Source: Spongiivirga citrea
GTDB lineage: Bacteria; Bacteroidota; Bacteroidia; Flavobacteriales; Flavobacteriaceae
DNA: 64,000 bases
NCBI RefSeq assembly: GCF_010671565.1
Contig: NZ_JAABOQ010000004.1
Coordinates: forward strand, 496,001 to 560,000
Direction: 5' to 3'
This document shows, piece after piece, positions 54,416 through 63,752 of the stretch (position 1 is the stretch's first letter; every line of letters begins with the position of its first letter). The notes beneath the pieces are model-generated. The model saw nothing but the letters and a program-made list of their open reading frames with translations. It did no database searches and was not told the origin of the DNA. Position numbers and translations under genes: made by a program.

Positions 54416-55192
54416 TTATGATAGTTTATTATTCAATCGTCGCAACTTAATCGCCGTTAATACTTTTTTGGTATATAAAGGAAAATCTGCATTTAGCAAC
54501 CAACCAAAATAACCAGGTTCTTTGTCCATAACCTCTGTTACTAGTTTCCCTTTATGCTTACCAAATGAAAAACATTCTTCATTATCTTCATTATATACGA
54601 TAAAACCGGCAAAATCGACGCTATTTTTTCTAGTTGTGAATTCGCTTAACTTTTTTACATCATTTTCCAAGTCTTCATATCGATCTAGCTGAGATTTTAA
54701 AACTGCATAGGTAGCATTTGTATCGGCAGCCGCACTATGAGCATCTTTTAAGTCCTCATCGCAATAAAACTTATAGGCCGCTTCTAGTGTGCGCTTTTCC
54801 ATTTTATGAAAAATAGTTTGCACATCGACAGATACGCGATTTTTCATATCAAAATCAATATCTGCTCGCAATAGTTCTTCTGCTAATAAAGGAATGTCAA
54901 AACGATCAGAATTAAATCCAGCTAAATCTGAATCTTTGATCATGTTGTATACTTCTTTAGAAAGCTCCTTAAAGGTCGGTTCATTCGCCACCTTATCATC
55001 GCTAATACCATGTATAGCTGTAGATTGAGAGGGAATTGGCATTTCTGGATTGACCAGCCATGTTTTACTTTCTTTATTTCCGTTGGGATGAACTTTTAAA
55101 ATGGCGATCTCGACAATACGATCTTTGGTAATGTCAATACCCGTTGTTTCTAGGTCAAAAAAACAGATGGGCTTGTTTAATTTTAATTCCAT
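54416..55192 (-). CDS. DnaQ-like 3'-5' exonuclease
   Basis: 258 residues. DEDDh exonuclease: ExoI FFDLETTGIDITKDRIVEIA (D13, E15), ExoII FNSDRFDIPLLAEEL, ExoIII DAHSAAADTNATYAVL. A C-terminal segment (FSFGKHKGKLVTEVMDKEPGYFGWLL shown as two runs) is the DUF3820-like putative quorum-type tail found on flavobacterial relatives. It may act in DNA repair or proofreading; a general nuclease role is the safe reading. Confidence 0.9.
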   Translation of the reverse strand: MELKLNKPICFFDLETTGIDITKDRIVEIAILKVHPNGNKESKTWLVNPEMPIPSQSTAIHGISDDKVANEPTFKELSKEVYNMIKDSDLAGFNSDRFDIPLLAEELLRADIDFDMKNRVSVDVQTIFHKMEKRTLEAAYKFYCDEDLKDAHSAAADTNATYAVLKSQLDRYEDLENDVKKLSEFTTRKNSVDFAGFIVYNEDNEECFSFGKHKGKLVTEVMDKEPGYFGWLLNADFPLYTKKVLTAIKLRRLNNKLS

Positions 55193-55463
55193 TAGGTTAT
55201 TGGCTATTCGCGCTGGTTTTTATTGTGCCCGAATGTGTATAATTCATTGTTATTAATGTAAAGATACGTATTGAAAGCTGAAGTTATTTGATATTTATTA
55301 TCATTGTTCAATACAATATGATAACCCTCTCATTCAGGGAATGCTAGGTTCTAATCTCAATTGTCAATTGGGGATAAAATCATATTAAAGCACGATTATT
55401 AGGCTTTCTTCTCTTTTGAAAAACCCATTTTTAATACCTTGCGAACAAACAAGCTATAAAAAC

Positions 55464-56567
55464 ATGCTAAAACAAATTGCTTTTTTAACCCTATTCTGCG
55501 TTTTTCAATTACAAGCACAAGAGGAACCGATTGAAATCAAAGAGGAGAAATCTGCAAACCGAATTTCATTCTACGCAATCAACAAAAATCGACAGGATTT
55601 TGACGTTCTTTTTAAAGTGATTGGCACTGATTTTAGGCAAAGTAAAGCAAGAGCCAGATGGGTGCGTCTTCCAGCGACCTCAAAAGTACAGTTGCACAAC
55701 ATTATCGTTTTACGAGGAAAAACACCAAAATATACTCATAATCTTGAAGTTCGTGATAGTTTATCTAGAAGAGCTTTAAAAAGGCCAGCTACCAAGATCG
55801 TGGTTCCGCCTAAAAAGATAAAACCTAGCAAATACATTATTGTATATAAGACAAAAAATTGTATTAACTGTGATGATATTGTCAATGAACTAGAAAGCAA
55901 TAATTACGACTACAGAACAGTTGATCTAGCTGAAAAACCTAGTTTGCAAGAACAGCTTTCAAAATCATTTGGTTCTGCTACGCAATTAGATTCTATATCA
56001 ACACCAATTATAAATTTAGGCGGTAAATTATACAGCTGGATTGATAGTTATGATCAGCTAATTGACGAACTGAATCCCGACGCTAAAAAATCAAATAAAA
56101 ATGGCATGGAAACAACTACTGCAGTATTGGAGAGTTTTCAAGTAATTGGAATTAAAGTTCGAACCATTAATAAAGATGGGCAGTCAGGAAAAGATATTAA
56201 GGCATTATGGGATCGTTTTTTTACAGATAGCATACTCCAAAAAATCCCAAATAAGCTTGGTGGCGAACTTTATAATATTTATACCAATTATGAAAGCGAT
56301 TATTTGGGTGACTATGATTGCATACTCGGCTGCAAAGTCTCTTCTTTAGATGAAATTCCTGAAGGTATGACCGGAATAACGATAAGAAAAGATACCTACG
56401 AAACCTTTACTTCTAAAGGCGAATTACCAAAATCGGTACTAGATACATGGCAATATATCTGGAAAAACAAGACGAACAGAAGTTATGGCGCAGATTTTGA
56501 TGTTTATGGACCAGATGCATTTAATAGTACTAATGCAACTGTAAAAACATATGTATCGATTAAGTAA
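55464..56567 (+). CDS. Exported protein: paralogous N-domain, thioredoxin-like CxxC domain and GyrI-like effector-binding domain
   Basis: 367 residues from the ATG at 55464, which begins a signal peptide (LFCVFQLQAQ); an upstream in-frame TTG at 55416 adds 16 residues before it and is rejected. Residues about 20-115 are a beta-rich domain shared with the next gene. Residues about 122-210 look thioredoxin/glutaredoxin-like: YIIVYKTKNCINCDD with CxxC (C133, C136) and STPII as cis-Pro loop. From about residue 215 to the end is a GyrI-like/Cass2-type effector-binding domain (LWDRFFTDSILQKIPNK, YTNYESDYLGDYDCILGCKV, LDEIPEGMTG, VLDTWQYIWK). This trio outside the cytoplasm is unusual. Function unknown. 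Confidence 0.75.
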   Translation: MLKQIAFLTLFCVFQLQAQEEPIEIKEEKSANRISFYAINKNRQDFDVLFKVIGTDFRQSKARARWVRLPATSKVQLHNIIVLRGKTPKYTHNLEVRDSLSRRALKRPATKIVVPPKKIKPSKYIIVYKTKNCINCDDIVNELESNNYDYRTVDLAEKPSLQEQLSKSFGSATQLDSISTPIINLGGKLYSWIDSYDQLIDELNPDAKKSNKNGMETTTAVLESFQVIGIKVRTINKDGQSGKDIKALWDRFFTDSILQKIPNKLGGELYNIYTNYESDYLGDYDCILGCKVSSLDEIPEGMTGITIRKDTYETFTSKGELPKSVLDTWQYIWKNKTNRSYGADFDVYGPDAFNSTNATVKTYVSIK

Positions 56568-56568
56568 A

Positions 56569-57174
56569 ATGCGAGTAGTTTTTTTTATTTTTTGTTTGTC
56601 ACTATTTACGTTGGCAAAAGCTCAGGATACGACCAAGGTTAAGATCATTGAAGAGAAAACTAAAAAGCGTATTATGTTGTCTGCTGAGAATGTTACAGAC
56701 AAATCTCACGATGTCTTTTTCATGGTTAATGCCACAGGCTTTAGACGAAGTGCTTCGCGACCCATGATTAAAACCATTCCTGCAAAAACTAAAATACATC
56801 TGATCACACTTATTCCATTAGCAAATGTTGAAAGTAAGTACGACTACCGGCTAATTGTTCAAGACAAAACCACTAATATCGGGATTCGGAAAGATCATAA
56901 TCCTATTAAATTAAAACTCCCTGAGGAGCTATTGGTTTTTACTAGAAAAAATCATATTCCATCTCAAGAACTGATTGCCCAGTTAAAGGTTGAAAAAATC
57001 ACTTATGAAGAAGTGGACTTTGACGAGACCAGCGTTCATAGAGAATTACTAAACAATCATTTTATTGCAAAAAACATCAATAAGGATAGTGTTAAGCTAC
57101 CTATTGTCAGTTTTAAAAAGGATATTCATTTAGAGGTGAAAACTATTGATGCTGTGCGAAAGCTATTGAATTAA
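56569..57174 (+). CDS. Exported paralogue of the preceding protein, without CxxC and GyrI-like domain
   Basis: 201 residues from the ATG at 56569, one base after the previous stop; the signal peptide ends LAKAQ. It aligns with the upstream protein along the N-domain (RIMLSAENVTDKSHDVFFMV against RISFYAINKNRQDFDVLFKV) and the thioredoxin-like part (YEEVDFDETSVHRELLNNHF against YRTVDLAEKPSLQEQLSKSF). The CxxC is replaced by KNHIPSQE and the GyrI-like domain is absent; LPIVSF keeps the cis-Pro position. A non-catalytic partner or decoy subunit is a reasonable inference. The 4-bp gap to the convergent esterase gene leaves no terminator. Confidence 0.72.
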   Translation: MRVVFFIFCLSLFTLAKAQDTTKVKIIEEKTKKRIMLSAENVTDKSHDVFFMVNATGFRRSASRPMIKTIPAKTKIHLITLIPLANVESKYDYRLIVQDKTTNIGIRKDHNPIKLKLPEELLVFTRKNHIPSQELIAQLKVEKITYEEVDFDETSVHRELLNNHFIAKNINKDSVKLPIVSFKKDIHLEVKTIDAVRKLLN

Positions 57175-57178
57175 CATA

Positions 57179-57961
57179 TCATTTTTTCCGCTTAGAAAAC
57201 AACCAATCCATAAAATCAGGTTCGGCGAATGCGCTAGTCCAACTATCATGACCGTCTTCCGGGTAAATTGTCAATTTCACATTGGCTCCGGCATTTTTCA
57301 AAGCGGTATTCATTGCCTGAGATAATTCAACAGGAACTACCTGGTCTTTTGCTCCATGAAAGATCCACCAATCGGTATTAGTTAGTTTGGGCGCCGTTTC
57401 AACATTAGCACCACCACAAATTGCGAAAGCAGCTGCAAAGGTATTTGGTATTCGTCTTACCAGCTCAAAAGTTCCCATTCCGCCCATTGAAAGTCCACCC
57501 ACATACACCTGATCCTTTTTAATAGGGTAATTTTTCAAGGTCTGCTCTATTAATCCAATAACCATATGCAGCGCATCGGTTGGAGGGCCTTCTTTTTTAA
57601 ACTGAAAATCGCGTTTACCAGCTTGATCTGTTACTACATTAACATTGGACCAATAATCTGTCGCCGGACACTGAGGTAAAACTACAATTGCCGGATACTT
57701 GGTATGAATTTCTTTTTTAATGAATAATGAAGCACCATGAACTAATTGTGATTCGTTATTATTTCCTCGTTCTCCAGCGCCATGTAAAAAGAACAAAATG
57801 GGATATTCTTTTGTTGCATCGAAATTATCAGGAAAGAAAATACGGTAAGGCAATATACCTTTATCCGATTTGAATTCGTTTCGTTGATACACACCGAAAT
57901 CTTGAGCAAAGCAAGAACCAATAATTAAGAATATTGCTGCGAATGATAATACTTTTTTCAT
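57179..57961 (-). CDS. Exported alpha/beta hydrolase, esterase (PHB-depolymerase/feruloyl-esterase-like)
   Basis: 260 residues with a signal peptide (IIGSCFAQDF; cleavage after FAQ-type site near 20, with Cys17 as a possible alternative lipobox). Catalytic triad: Ser in GGLSMGGMGTF (G-x-S-x-G), Asp in HGAKDQVVP, His in PEDGHDSW. Oxyanion loop PILFFLHGAGERG. Related periplasmic enzymes act on sugar acyl or phenolic esters or on peptides. Own transcript; a TTG at 58017-58019 and a TACCTTTG box at 57988-57995 (minus strand) form a plausible promoter. Confidence 0.85.
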   Translation of the reverse strand: MKKVLSFAAIFLIIGSCFAQDFGVYQRNEFKSDKGILPYRIFFPDNFDATKEYPILFFLHGAGERGNNNESQLVHGASLFIKKEIHTKYPAIVVLPQCPATDYWSNVNVVTDQAGKRDFQFKKEGPPTDALHMVIGLIEQTLKNYPIKKDQVYVGGLSMGGMGTFELVRRIPNTFAAAFAICGGANVETAPKLTNTDWWIFHGAKDQVVPVELSQAMNTALKNAGANVKLTIYPEDGHDSWTSAFAEPDFMDWLFSKRKK

Positions 57962-57987
57962 TGAGAAAATGGGATTTTGATCCTACT

Positions 57988-58019
57988 CAAAGGTAGCAAT
58001 AATGAATAAGATGCACCAA
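57988..58019 (-). promoter_or_regulatory. Promoter for the esterase gene
   Basis: On the minus strand TTG (58019 to 58017), a 21-bp spacer and TACCTTTG (57995 to 57988) match the Bacteroidota -33/-7 pattern, 27 bp before the start codon. Confidence 0.55.
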
Positions 58020-58055
58020 GTCCCTAAAATGAGAACTTAAATGTTCGTCTGTAGT

Positions 58056-59387
58056 TTAAATCTCCCTATTTACATTCCAGTTCTCAAGGTAATCAGCTAC
58101 ATATTTAACGAACATACCACCTAAAGCTCCATTTACCACTCGATGGTCATAACTGTGAGACAGGAACATTTTATAACGTATACCAATAAAATCACCTTCA
58201 GGTGTTTCGATAACTGCAGGAACTTTTCTAATTGCTCCTAAAGCCAGTATTCCTACTTGTGGTTGATTGATAATAGGTGTTCCCATGATACTACCAAAGG
58301 TCCCCACGTTGGTTACGGTATATGTGCCTCCTTGAATATCGTCTGGTTTTAGTTTGTTATTTCTTGCTCGATCTGCAAGATCATTTACTTGCTTAGCCAT
58401 ACCTACAAGATTTAATTGGTCGGCATTTTTAATTACGGGTACTATTAAATTACCATCGGGTAAAGCAGCCGCCATACCAAGATTGATATTTTTCTTTTTG
58501 ATGATCTTATCGCCATCAACCGAAATATTTATAAGAGGATATTCCTTCAATGCCTTGGCAACAGCCTCCATAAAAATTGGAGTGAAGGTTAACTTCTCTC
58601 CTTCGCGCTGCTCAAATGCTGTTTTATTCTTTTTTCTCCAGTTCCAGATATTGGTTACATCCGCCTCACAAAAACTTTGAACATGGGCAGAAGTTTGAAC
58701 ACTCTCAACCATATGATGCGCAACAAGTTTGCCCATTCTGGTCATTTCAATAATTTCATCTTCACCGCTTACAACAACAGGAGTTGCTGGTTTCACTTGA
58801 GCTACTTTTTCTTGCTTCGGAGCTTCCTTAACAGCTTGAACGGGCGGAGTAACCGCACCATTACTTCCGCGACTGTCTACATATGCTAAGATGTCAGTTT
58901 TAGTAACACGTCCATCTTTTCCGGTACCAGTTAGGTTTTCAAGTTCAGAGATAGAAACACCTTCTTGTTTGGCGATATTTTTAACCAGTGGAGAATAGAA
59001 ACGGTCTGAAGATGAAAAATCAGCTTCAGCCATAACGGGTTTAGTAACCTCAACGGCCCTTTCAACACTTGCTTCTACTGCGGCAACAGCGGCGGCTGGT
59101 GCACTTGTTTGTTCAGTAGCAGTATCTCCAGAATCATCTCCTTCACCTTCGATTTCTATTACAGCTAGTACCTGTCCCACTTGAACGACATCATCAACTT
59201 CAAAAAACTTCTCCACCAAAACTCCTTCAACCTCACTAGGCACTTCTGAATCAACCTTATCAGTAGCAATCTCGACAATAGCTTCATCCATTTCAATCGT
59301 ATCGCCAACATCCTTTAGCCATGCGGTTATGGTTGCTTCTGCAACACTTTCACCCATTTTTGGAAGTTTCAATTCGAATTTACCCAT
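58056..59387 (-). CDS. Dihydrolipoamide acyltransferase (E2 of a 2-oxo acid dehydrogenase, branched-chain type)
   Basis: 443 residues: lipoyl domain with the lipoylated Lys in EIATDKVDSEVPSEVEG (around 43), an Ala/Glu-rich linker, an E3-binding domain (YSPLVKNIAKQEGVSISELE..GTGKDGRVTKTDILAY, around 130-170) and the catalytic acyltransferase domain (LPDGNLIVPVIKNAD, TVTNVGTFGSIMGTPIIN). The active-site box usually H-R-x-x-D-G reads DHRVVNG, with Asn for Asp. It transfers an acyl group to CoA in branched-chain keto acid or related complexes. E1 and E3 genes are not in this window. A TATTTTTG box lies upstream (59420-59427, minus). Confidence 0.92.
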   Translation of the reverse strand: MGKFELKLPKMGESVAEATITAWLKDVGDTIEMDEAIVEIATDKVDSEVPSEVEGVLVEKFFEVDDVVQVGQVLAVIEIEGEGDDSGDTATEQTSAPAAAVAAVEASVERAVEVTKPVMAEADFSSSDRFYSPLVKNIAKQEGVSISELENLTGTGKDGRVTKTDILAYVDSRGSNGAVTPPVQAVKEAPKQEKVAQVKPATPVVVSGEDEIIEMTRMGKLVAHHMVESVQTSAHVQSFCEADVTNIWNWRKKNKTAFEQREGEKLTFTPIFMEAVAKALKEYPLINISVDGDKIIKKKNINLGMAAALPDGNLIVPVIKNADQLNLVGMAKQVNDLADRARNNKLKPDDIQGGTYTVTNVGTFGSIMGTPIINQPQVGILALGAIRKVPAVIETPEGDFIGIRYKMFLSHSYDHRVVNGALGGMFVKYVADYLENWNVNREI

Positions 59388-59537
59388 CTTGTTGATCGTG
59401 TTTTATTGTTTTGGTTTTGCAAAAATAACAAATAAAATACCCTTTTATTGCGTTTATCTTAATAAAAATAGAATAAATAGCTCTATTTTAAGAATTCAAT
59501 AACTATTATTCGGTATTTATAAAAATTCAATAACCAA

Positions 59538-60158
59538 TTAAGAGGTCTTCAATGAGTTTTCAAATGGAACTCGATTGATAATACTTCTTCCCAAAGTTAC
59601 CTCATCAGCATATTCCAACTCATCGCCTACAGCAATTCCTCTTGCAATAGTCGATGTTTTCACATCAGTTCCTTCTAATTGTTTATAGATGTAAAAGTTG
59701 GTTGTATCTCCTTCAATGGTAGAACTTAAGGCAAAAATCAATTCTTTTACCTCCCCTTCTTTCACTTTTCTTACCAAACTTTCTATGGTCAAGTCATGAG
59801 GCCCAATACCGTCCATAGGTGATATTTTTCCCCCTAATACATGATATAAACCTCTAAACTGTGCCGTGCTTTCTATTGCCATTACGTCGCGAACGTCTTC
59901 TACAACACAAATGATTGTTCCATCTCGATTGGTATTCGCGCAAATCTCGCACAAGGCAACGTCTGATATATTATGACAACTTTGACACAATTTTATCTCA
60001 TTTCGAAATTTCATCAAAGCTTCAGCCAACTGCTCTGTTTGCGTATCCGGTTGTCGTAATAAATGCAACACTAATCTGAGTGCGGTCCGCTTTCCAATAC
60101 CAGGCAGCATCGACACCTCATTAACGGCATTTTCTAATAGTTTTGATGAAAACTCCAT
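59538..60158 (-). CDS. recR: Recombination mediator RecR
   Basis: 206 residues, full length. Helix-hairpin-helix [18 protein letters not shown], four-Cys zinc motif [16 protein letters not shown], Toprim segment [14 protein letters not shown] and the C-terminal [23 protein letters not shown]-like [12 protein letters not shown]. It loads RecA at gaps with RecO and RecF. Divergent from the symporter gene (128 bp). Confidence 0.97.
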   Translation of the reverse strand: MEFSSKLLENAVNEVSMLPGIGKRTALRLVLHLLRQPDTQTEQLAEALMKFRNEIKLCQSCHNISDVALCEICANTNRDGTIICVVEDVRDVMAIESTAQFRGLYHVLGGKISPMDGIGPHDLTIESLVRKVKEGEVKELIFALSSTIEGDTTNFYIYKQLEGTDVKTSTIARGIAVGDELEYADEVTLGRSIINRVPFENSLKTS

Positions 60159-60286
60159 TAGGTAAAATTACAAATTACCACGTTCGATTGCTCGTTTTTT
60201 ATTCAGAAGATGTTAAGCGCTCAATCTTAAAAACCCTTTTTGCTATATTTGAACAGGTCGGAAACAATCTCAGACCATTCTACAGT

Positions 60287-61744
60287 ATGCAACCAAGCTA
60301 TATTATTGCCCTTATCGCTATTTACTTTGGCGTTTTGTTATTCATCTCATATTTAACAGGAAAAAACGATAGTAATACCGATTTTTTTAAAGCTGGAAAG
60401 CAATCCCCTTGGTTTGTTGTTGCCTTTGGTATGATTGGCGCTTCTTTGAGTGGTGTGACCTTTATATCTGTTCCTGGCTGGGTTGATGCATCTCAGTTTA
60501 GCTATATGCAGGTGGTGTTTGGATACCTAGCTGGTTATTTCGTGATTGCCTATGTCCTTATGCCGATATATTATCGGATGAATGTTACATCGATTTACCA
60601 ATATTTAGAAGATCGATTTGGAACCGTTAGCCACAAGACGGGAGCATTTTTCTTTTTTATATCCAGAGTACTAGGGGCATCATTTCGATTGTTTTTAGTT
60701 GCTATTGTCCTACAGAAATTTGTTTTTGACGCTTGGAATGTCCCATTTCCATTAACTGTAACGCTTTCTATTTTACTAATATGGATCTATACTTTCAGGG
60801 GCGGAATCAAAACCATTGTTTGGACGGATACACTTCAAACATTATTCATGCTCATCGCTGTTGGAATGGCTATATATTATATAAATGATAAACTTGACTG
60901 GACATTTAGTGAATTCTTAGCTTCGTCTGAATTGGCAGAATACAATAAAATGATCTTTACTGATAGTATTCTCAATAAGACTCATTTTCTAAAATCGTTT
61001 ATTGGAGGAATGTTTGTTACCATCTGTATGACGGGGCTTGACCAGGATATGATGCAGAAAAACCTTACTTGCAAAAACACCAAAGAAGCCCAAAAGAATA
61101 TGATTTCGTTTAGCATCGTATTGGTTGTAATCAACTTTATATTTCTTTTGCTAGGCGCACTTCTATTTATTTATGCCGACAGATTTGATATCGCAACACC
61201 AATGATGGATGGAAAAACGAGAACAGACTTATTATTCCCTGAAATTGCTTTAAATACTGGACTGGGACTACCAATTGCAATTTTCTTTATGCTCGGTTTA
61301 ATCGCTGCCGCCTACTCTAGTGCCGATAGTGCGTTGACATCACTCACCACCTCTTTTTCAGTAGACTTTTTAAATATTGAAAAACAGGAGGAATCAAAAC
61401 AAAAATCGATTCGGAAAAAGGTACACCTAGGTATGAGTGCGTTTTTGGTGGTCGTGATTATTGCATTTAAATACCTGCTAGACACTAATGTTATTGATGG
61501 ACTTTTAAAAGCAGCTGGATACACCTACGGGCCTTTGTTAGGTTTATTTGCTTTTGGAATCTTTACCAAACAACAGGTTAAAGATCAATGGGTTGCTTTG
61601 GTAGCGTTAGTCTCGGTAGTATTGACTTTTATTATTGGAAGTTTACCACCAGAAAAGTTAGGTGGTTATGTATTTGGCTATGAATTATTGCTTGTAAATG
61701 GTCTATTTACATTTATTGGTTTAATACTGATTCGTAGAAAGTAA
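60287..61744 (+). CDS. Sodium:solute symporter (SSS family)
   Basis: 485 residues from the ATG at 60287; the longer reading from 60143 would overlap recR and adds 48 residues without similarity. About 13 membrane helices. SSS landmarks: [26 protein letters not shown] (split near residues 30-55), [44 protein letters not shown], and [20 protein letters not shown] for the second sodium site. Substrate (sugar, amino acid, sialic acid or nucleoside) is not inferable. Its last 24 bp overlap the convergent CoA-binding protein gene. Confidence 0.93.
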   Translation: MQPSYIIALIAIYFGVLLFISYLTGKNDSNTDFFKAGKQSPWFVVAFGMIGASLSGVTFISVPGWVDASQFSYMQVVFGYLAGYFVIAYVLMPIYYRMNVTSIYQYLEDRFGTVSHKTGAFFFFISRVLGASFRLFLVAIVLQKFVFDAWNVPFPLTVTLSILLIWIYTFRGGIKTIVWTDTLQTLFMLIAVGMAIYYINDKLDWTFSEFLASSELAEYNKMIFTDSILNKTHFLKSFIGGMFVTICMTGLDQDMMQKNLTCKNTKEAQKNMISFSIVLVVINFIFLLLGALLFIYADRFDIATPMMDGKTRTDLLFPEIALNTGLGLPIAIFFMLGLIAAAYSSADSALTSLTTSFSVDFLNIEKQEESKQKSIRKKVHLGMSAFLVVVIIAFKYLLDTNVIDGLLKAAGYTYGPLLGLFAFGIFTKQQVKDQWVALVALVSVVLTFIIGSLPPEKLGGYVFGYELLLVNGLFTFIGLILIRRK

Positions 61745-62080
61745 CACCAAGGTACAAGCCACCTCAAAATCGATATTATTTTCTTTTAAAAACTGATACA
61801 ATTCTGGGTTTTCTGTTCCTGGATTGAAAATGATCCGTTTTGGTTTTAACCCAATAAAATGATCATAATACTCCTCTTGTCTCTTTGGACTTAGATATAA
61901 AGTGATAGTATCTAGATCATCGTATTGAATCAGTTCTGTATCTATATCTACACCGGCAATAACACCTTTTCTCACCCCATATGCTACTACCGGTTGTCCG
62001 GCATTTACCAATCGGTTTACCGCTATATTAGAGTATCGTATTGGTTTTAACGATACTCCGAAAACTAAGGTTTTTTTCAT
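61721..62080 (-). CDS. CoA-binding domain protein
   Basis: 119 residues from the ATG at 62080; a longer reading to 62146 adds 22 unrelated residues. Rossmann-type nucleotide binding start [20 protein letters not shown] and the CoA_binding_2 segment [19 protein letters not shown]. The family resembles the N-terminal part of succinyl-CoA synthetase alpha; small cytoplasmic protein of unknown role. Convergent overlap with the symporter gene. Confidence 0.85.
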   Translation of the reverse strand: MKKTLVFGVSLKPIRYSNIAVNRLVNAGQPVVAYGVRKGVIAGVDIDTELIQYDDLDTITLYLSPKRQEEYYDHFIGLKPKRIIFNPGTENPELYQFLKENNIDFEVACTLVLLSTNQY

Positions 62081-62219
62081 GAAGTGTTGAGTCGTTATAA
62101 TTGGAGAATCCTGACAGGATTTACTCTTGACGGTATTGTTACACAAAAATGAACGTCGGAGTTCGTTTTAATTTGGGTACTTGTCTTCTTAAAAGAAAAT
62201 ATTGCGAACAATATGCTAC

Positions 62220-62405
62220 TTAACTTTCACCTCTTTTTAGCGGTTTATCACCTAATAAACCCATTATGAATAGACCTATACCAACAAATATCCCAATACT
62301 CCCATAAGTAAGGTCAAAAAACATTCCTACGATTCCTATGATAATGATTCCACCAGAAGCAATCATTAAGCCTATATCTTTCTTTGGTCTGTTATTTACG
62401 GCCAT
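62220..62405 (-). CDS. Small two-helix membrane protein
   Basis: 61 residues: a basic N-terminus MAVNNRPKKDIG, two hydrophobic segments (LMIASGGIIIIGIVGMFFDL and GSIGIFVGIGLFIMGLLG) and a basic tail KPLKRGES. It lies 37 bp downstream of fabH. Compact, plausible gene conserved in style among Flavobacteria; no function. Confidence 0.65.
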   Translation of the reverse strand: MAVNNRPKKDIGLMIASGGIIIIGIVGMFFDLTYGSIGIFVGIGLFIMGLLGDKPLKRGES

Positions 62406-62442
62406 TCTTTAAAACTAAATTGAATTTACAAGTTAGCTAGCC

Positions 62443-63453
62443 CTACCACTTAATAATAGCACTTCCCCATGTAAATCCGCTGCCGAAAGCGGCAAGAACT
62501 ACTGTATCACCTTCTTTGATCTTCCCTTTCTCCCAAGCTTCAGTTAGCGCTATAGGAATAGAAGCAGCTGTAGTATTACCATATTTCATGATATTATTGT
62601 AGACTTGATCATCACTAAGTCCAAATTTCTTCTGTACAAATTGAGAAATACGAAGGTTTGCTTGATGAGGAATTAACATATCTATATCATCTGGACCCAG
62701 ACCGTTTGTTTGTAGACCTTCCATAATCACTTCACTGAAACGAACTACAGCATTCTTAAATACGAATTGTCCGTTCATATAAGGGAAATACGAAGTATCA
62801 TCTTTATCATCATCCTCCAAAATATCGGTCACCCATCGTTTACCCATTCCAGGTGCAATTACAGAAAGTTCCTCAGCATGCTGTCCTTCACTATGCATAT
62901 GCGTTGACAAAATTCCTTTGGTATTATCTTCTTCCCGACTAATAATTGCTGCACCAGCACCATCACCAAAAATAACAGAAACACCTCGACCTCGAGTGGT
63001 CATATCCAATCCACGCGAGTGTACTTCTGAACCAATTACCAAAACGTTTTTATACATACCAGTTTTCACATACTGATCAGCAATTGAGATAGCGTATACA
63101 AAACCAGAACACTGATTTCTGATATCTAAAGCCCCGATTGTAGGCAACCCTAGATCACGTTGTACAAGAACGCCTGGGCCAGGGAAATAATAATCTGGAC
63201 TTAAAGTGGCGAAAATTAAAAAGTCGACTTCGTTTTTATGAATTCCAGCTCGTTCAATTGCAATTTTTGCAGCTTCCACTCCCATACTTGAAGTGGTATC
63301 AGTTCCATTTTTTGCTACATGGCGACGTTCCTTTATTCCAGTTCTTTCTTGAATCCACTCATCAGAAGTGTCAATAATCTTAGATAGATCATCGTTTGTT
63401 ACCACATTTTCAGGTACATAATATCCCAGCCCTGCAATTTTCGAATTATACAT
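62443..63453 (-). CDS. fabH: Beta-ketoacyl-ACP synthase III
   Basis: 336 residues, full length. Thiolase fold with catalytic Cys115 in DIRNQCSGFVYA, His in LIPHQANLRI and Asn in YGNTTAASIP; the ending AAFGSGFTWGSAII is typical of KASIII. It condenses acetyl- or branched acyl-CoA with malonyl-ACP to begin fatty acid synthesis. The usual rpmF/DUF177 neighbours are not seen on this side. Confidence 0.97.
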   Translation of the reverse strand: MYNSKIAGLGYYVPENVVTNDDLSKIIDTSDEWIQERTGIKERRHVAKNGTDTTSSMGVEAAKIAIERAGIHKNEVDFLIFATLSPDYYFPGPGVLVQRDLGLPTIGALDIRNQCSGFVYAISIADQYVKTGMYKNVLVIGSEVHSRGLDMTTRGRGVSVIFGDGAGAAIISREEDNTKGILSTHMHSEGQHAEELSVIAPGMGKRWVTDILEDDDKDDTSYFPYMNGQFVFKNAVVRFSEVIMEGLQTNGLGPDDIDMLIPHQANLRISQFVQKKFGLSDDQVYNNIMKYGNTTAASIPIALTEAWEKGKIKEGDTVVLAAFGSGFTWGSAIIKW

Positions 63454-63752
63454 ATACTAAATCAATTTTTGTATGACGGGCAATTTAGGTAATCTGAGTT
63501 TTCTTATAAAATAAATGCCACCCTTATTGTATGCATGCATAGTAGTTTAGTCAGTAGTATTCAGTTTGCAATACGGCAGTTTTGGGTTTGATTAATTATT
63601 GGAAAACTGGCGTTGTTATCTATAAGATTTACTCCCAGTTCCAAGAACATGAAGAAATAGCGTTTTAACTTAAAAACTGAGTAGATCATTCCCTATAAGT
63701 CGTGAGGAAATTAACCTGCTGCAGACTGAGGGCTGAATACTGCTAACTGAAA
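63454..63752. other. Intergenic gap with family-2 repeat fragments
   Basis: 299 bp without a convincing gene. It contains AGTATTCAG (from 63557) and a CTGAATACT core (63732), the same words that form the hairpin at 48836-48876, here about 165 bp apart and poorly paired. Nothing else was recognised. Confidence 0.5.

Noticed and set aside
55416-55463. Upstream start for the exported thioredoxin/GyrI-like protein
   Set aside because: It would begin at TTG and put 16 residues ahead of a good signal peptide that starts at the ATG at 55464.
60143-60286. Longer N-terminus for the sodium:solute symporter
   Set aside because: It would overlap the recR coding region and adds 48 residues before the first membrane helix; the ATG at 60287 starts directly at that helix.
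62081-62146. Longer N-terminus for the CoA-binding protein
   Set aside because: The added 22 residues do not fit the family, and [10 protein letters not shown] at 62080 is the expected Rossmann start.
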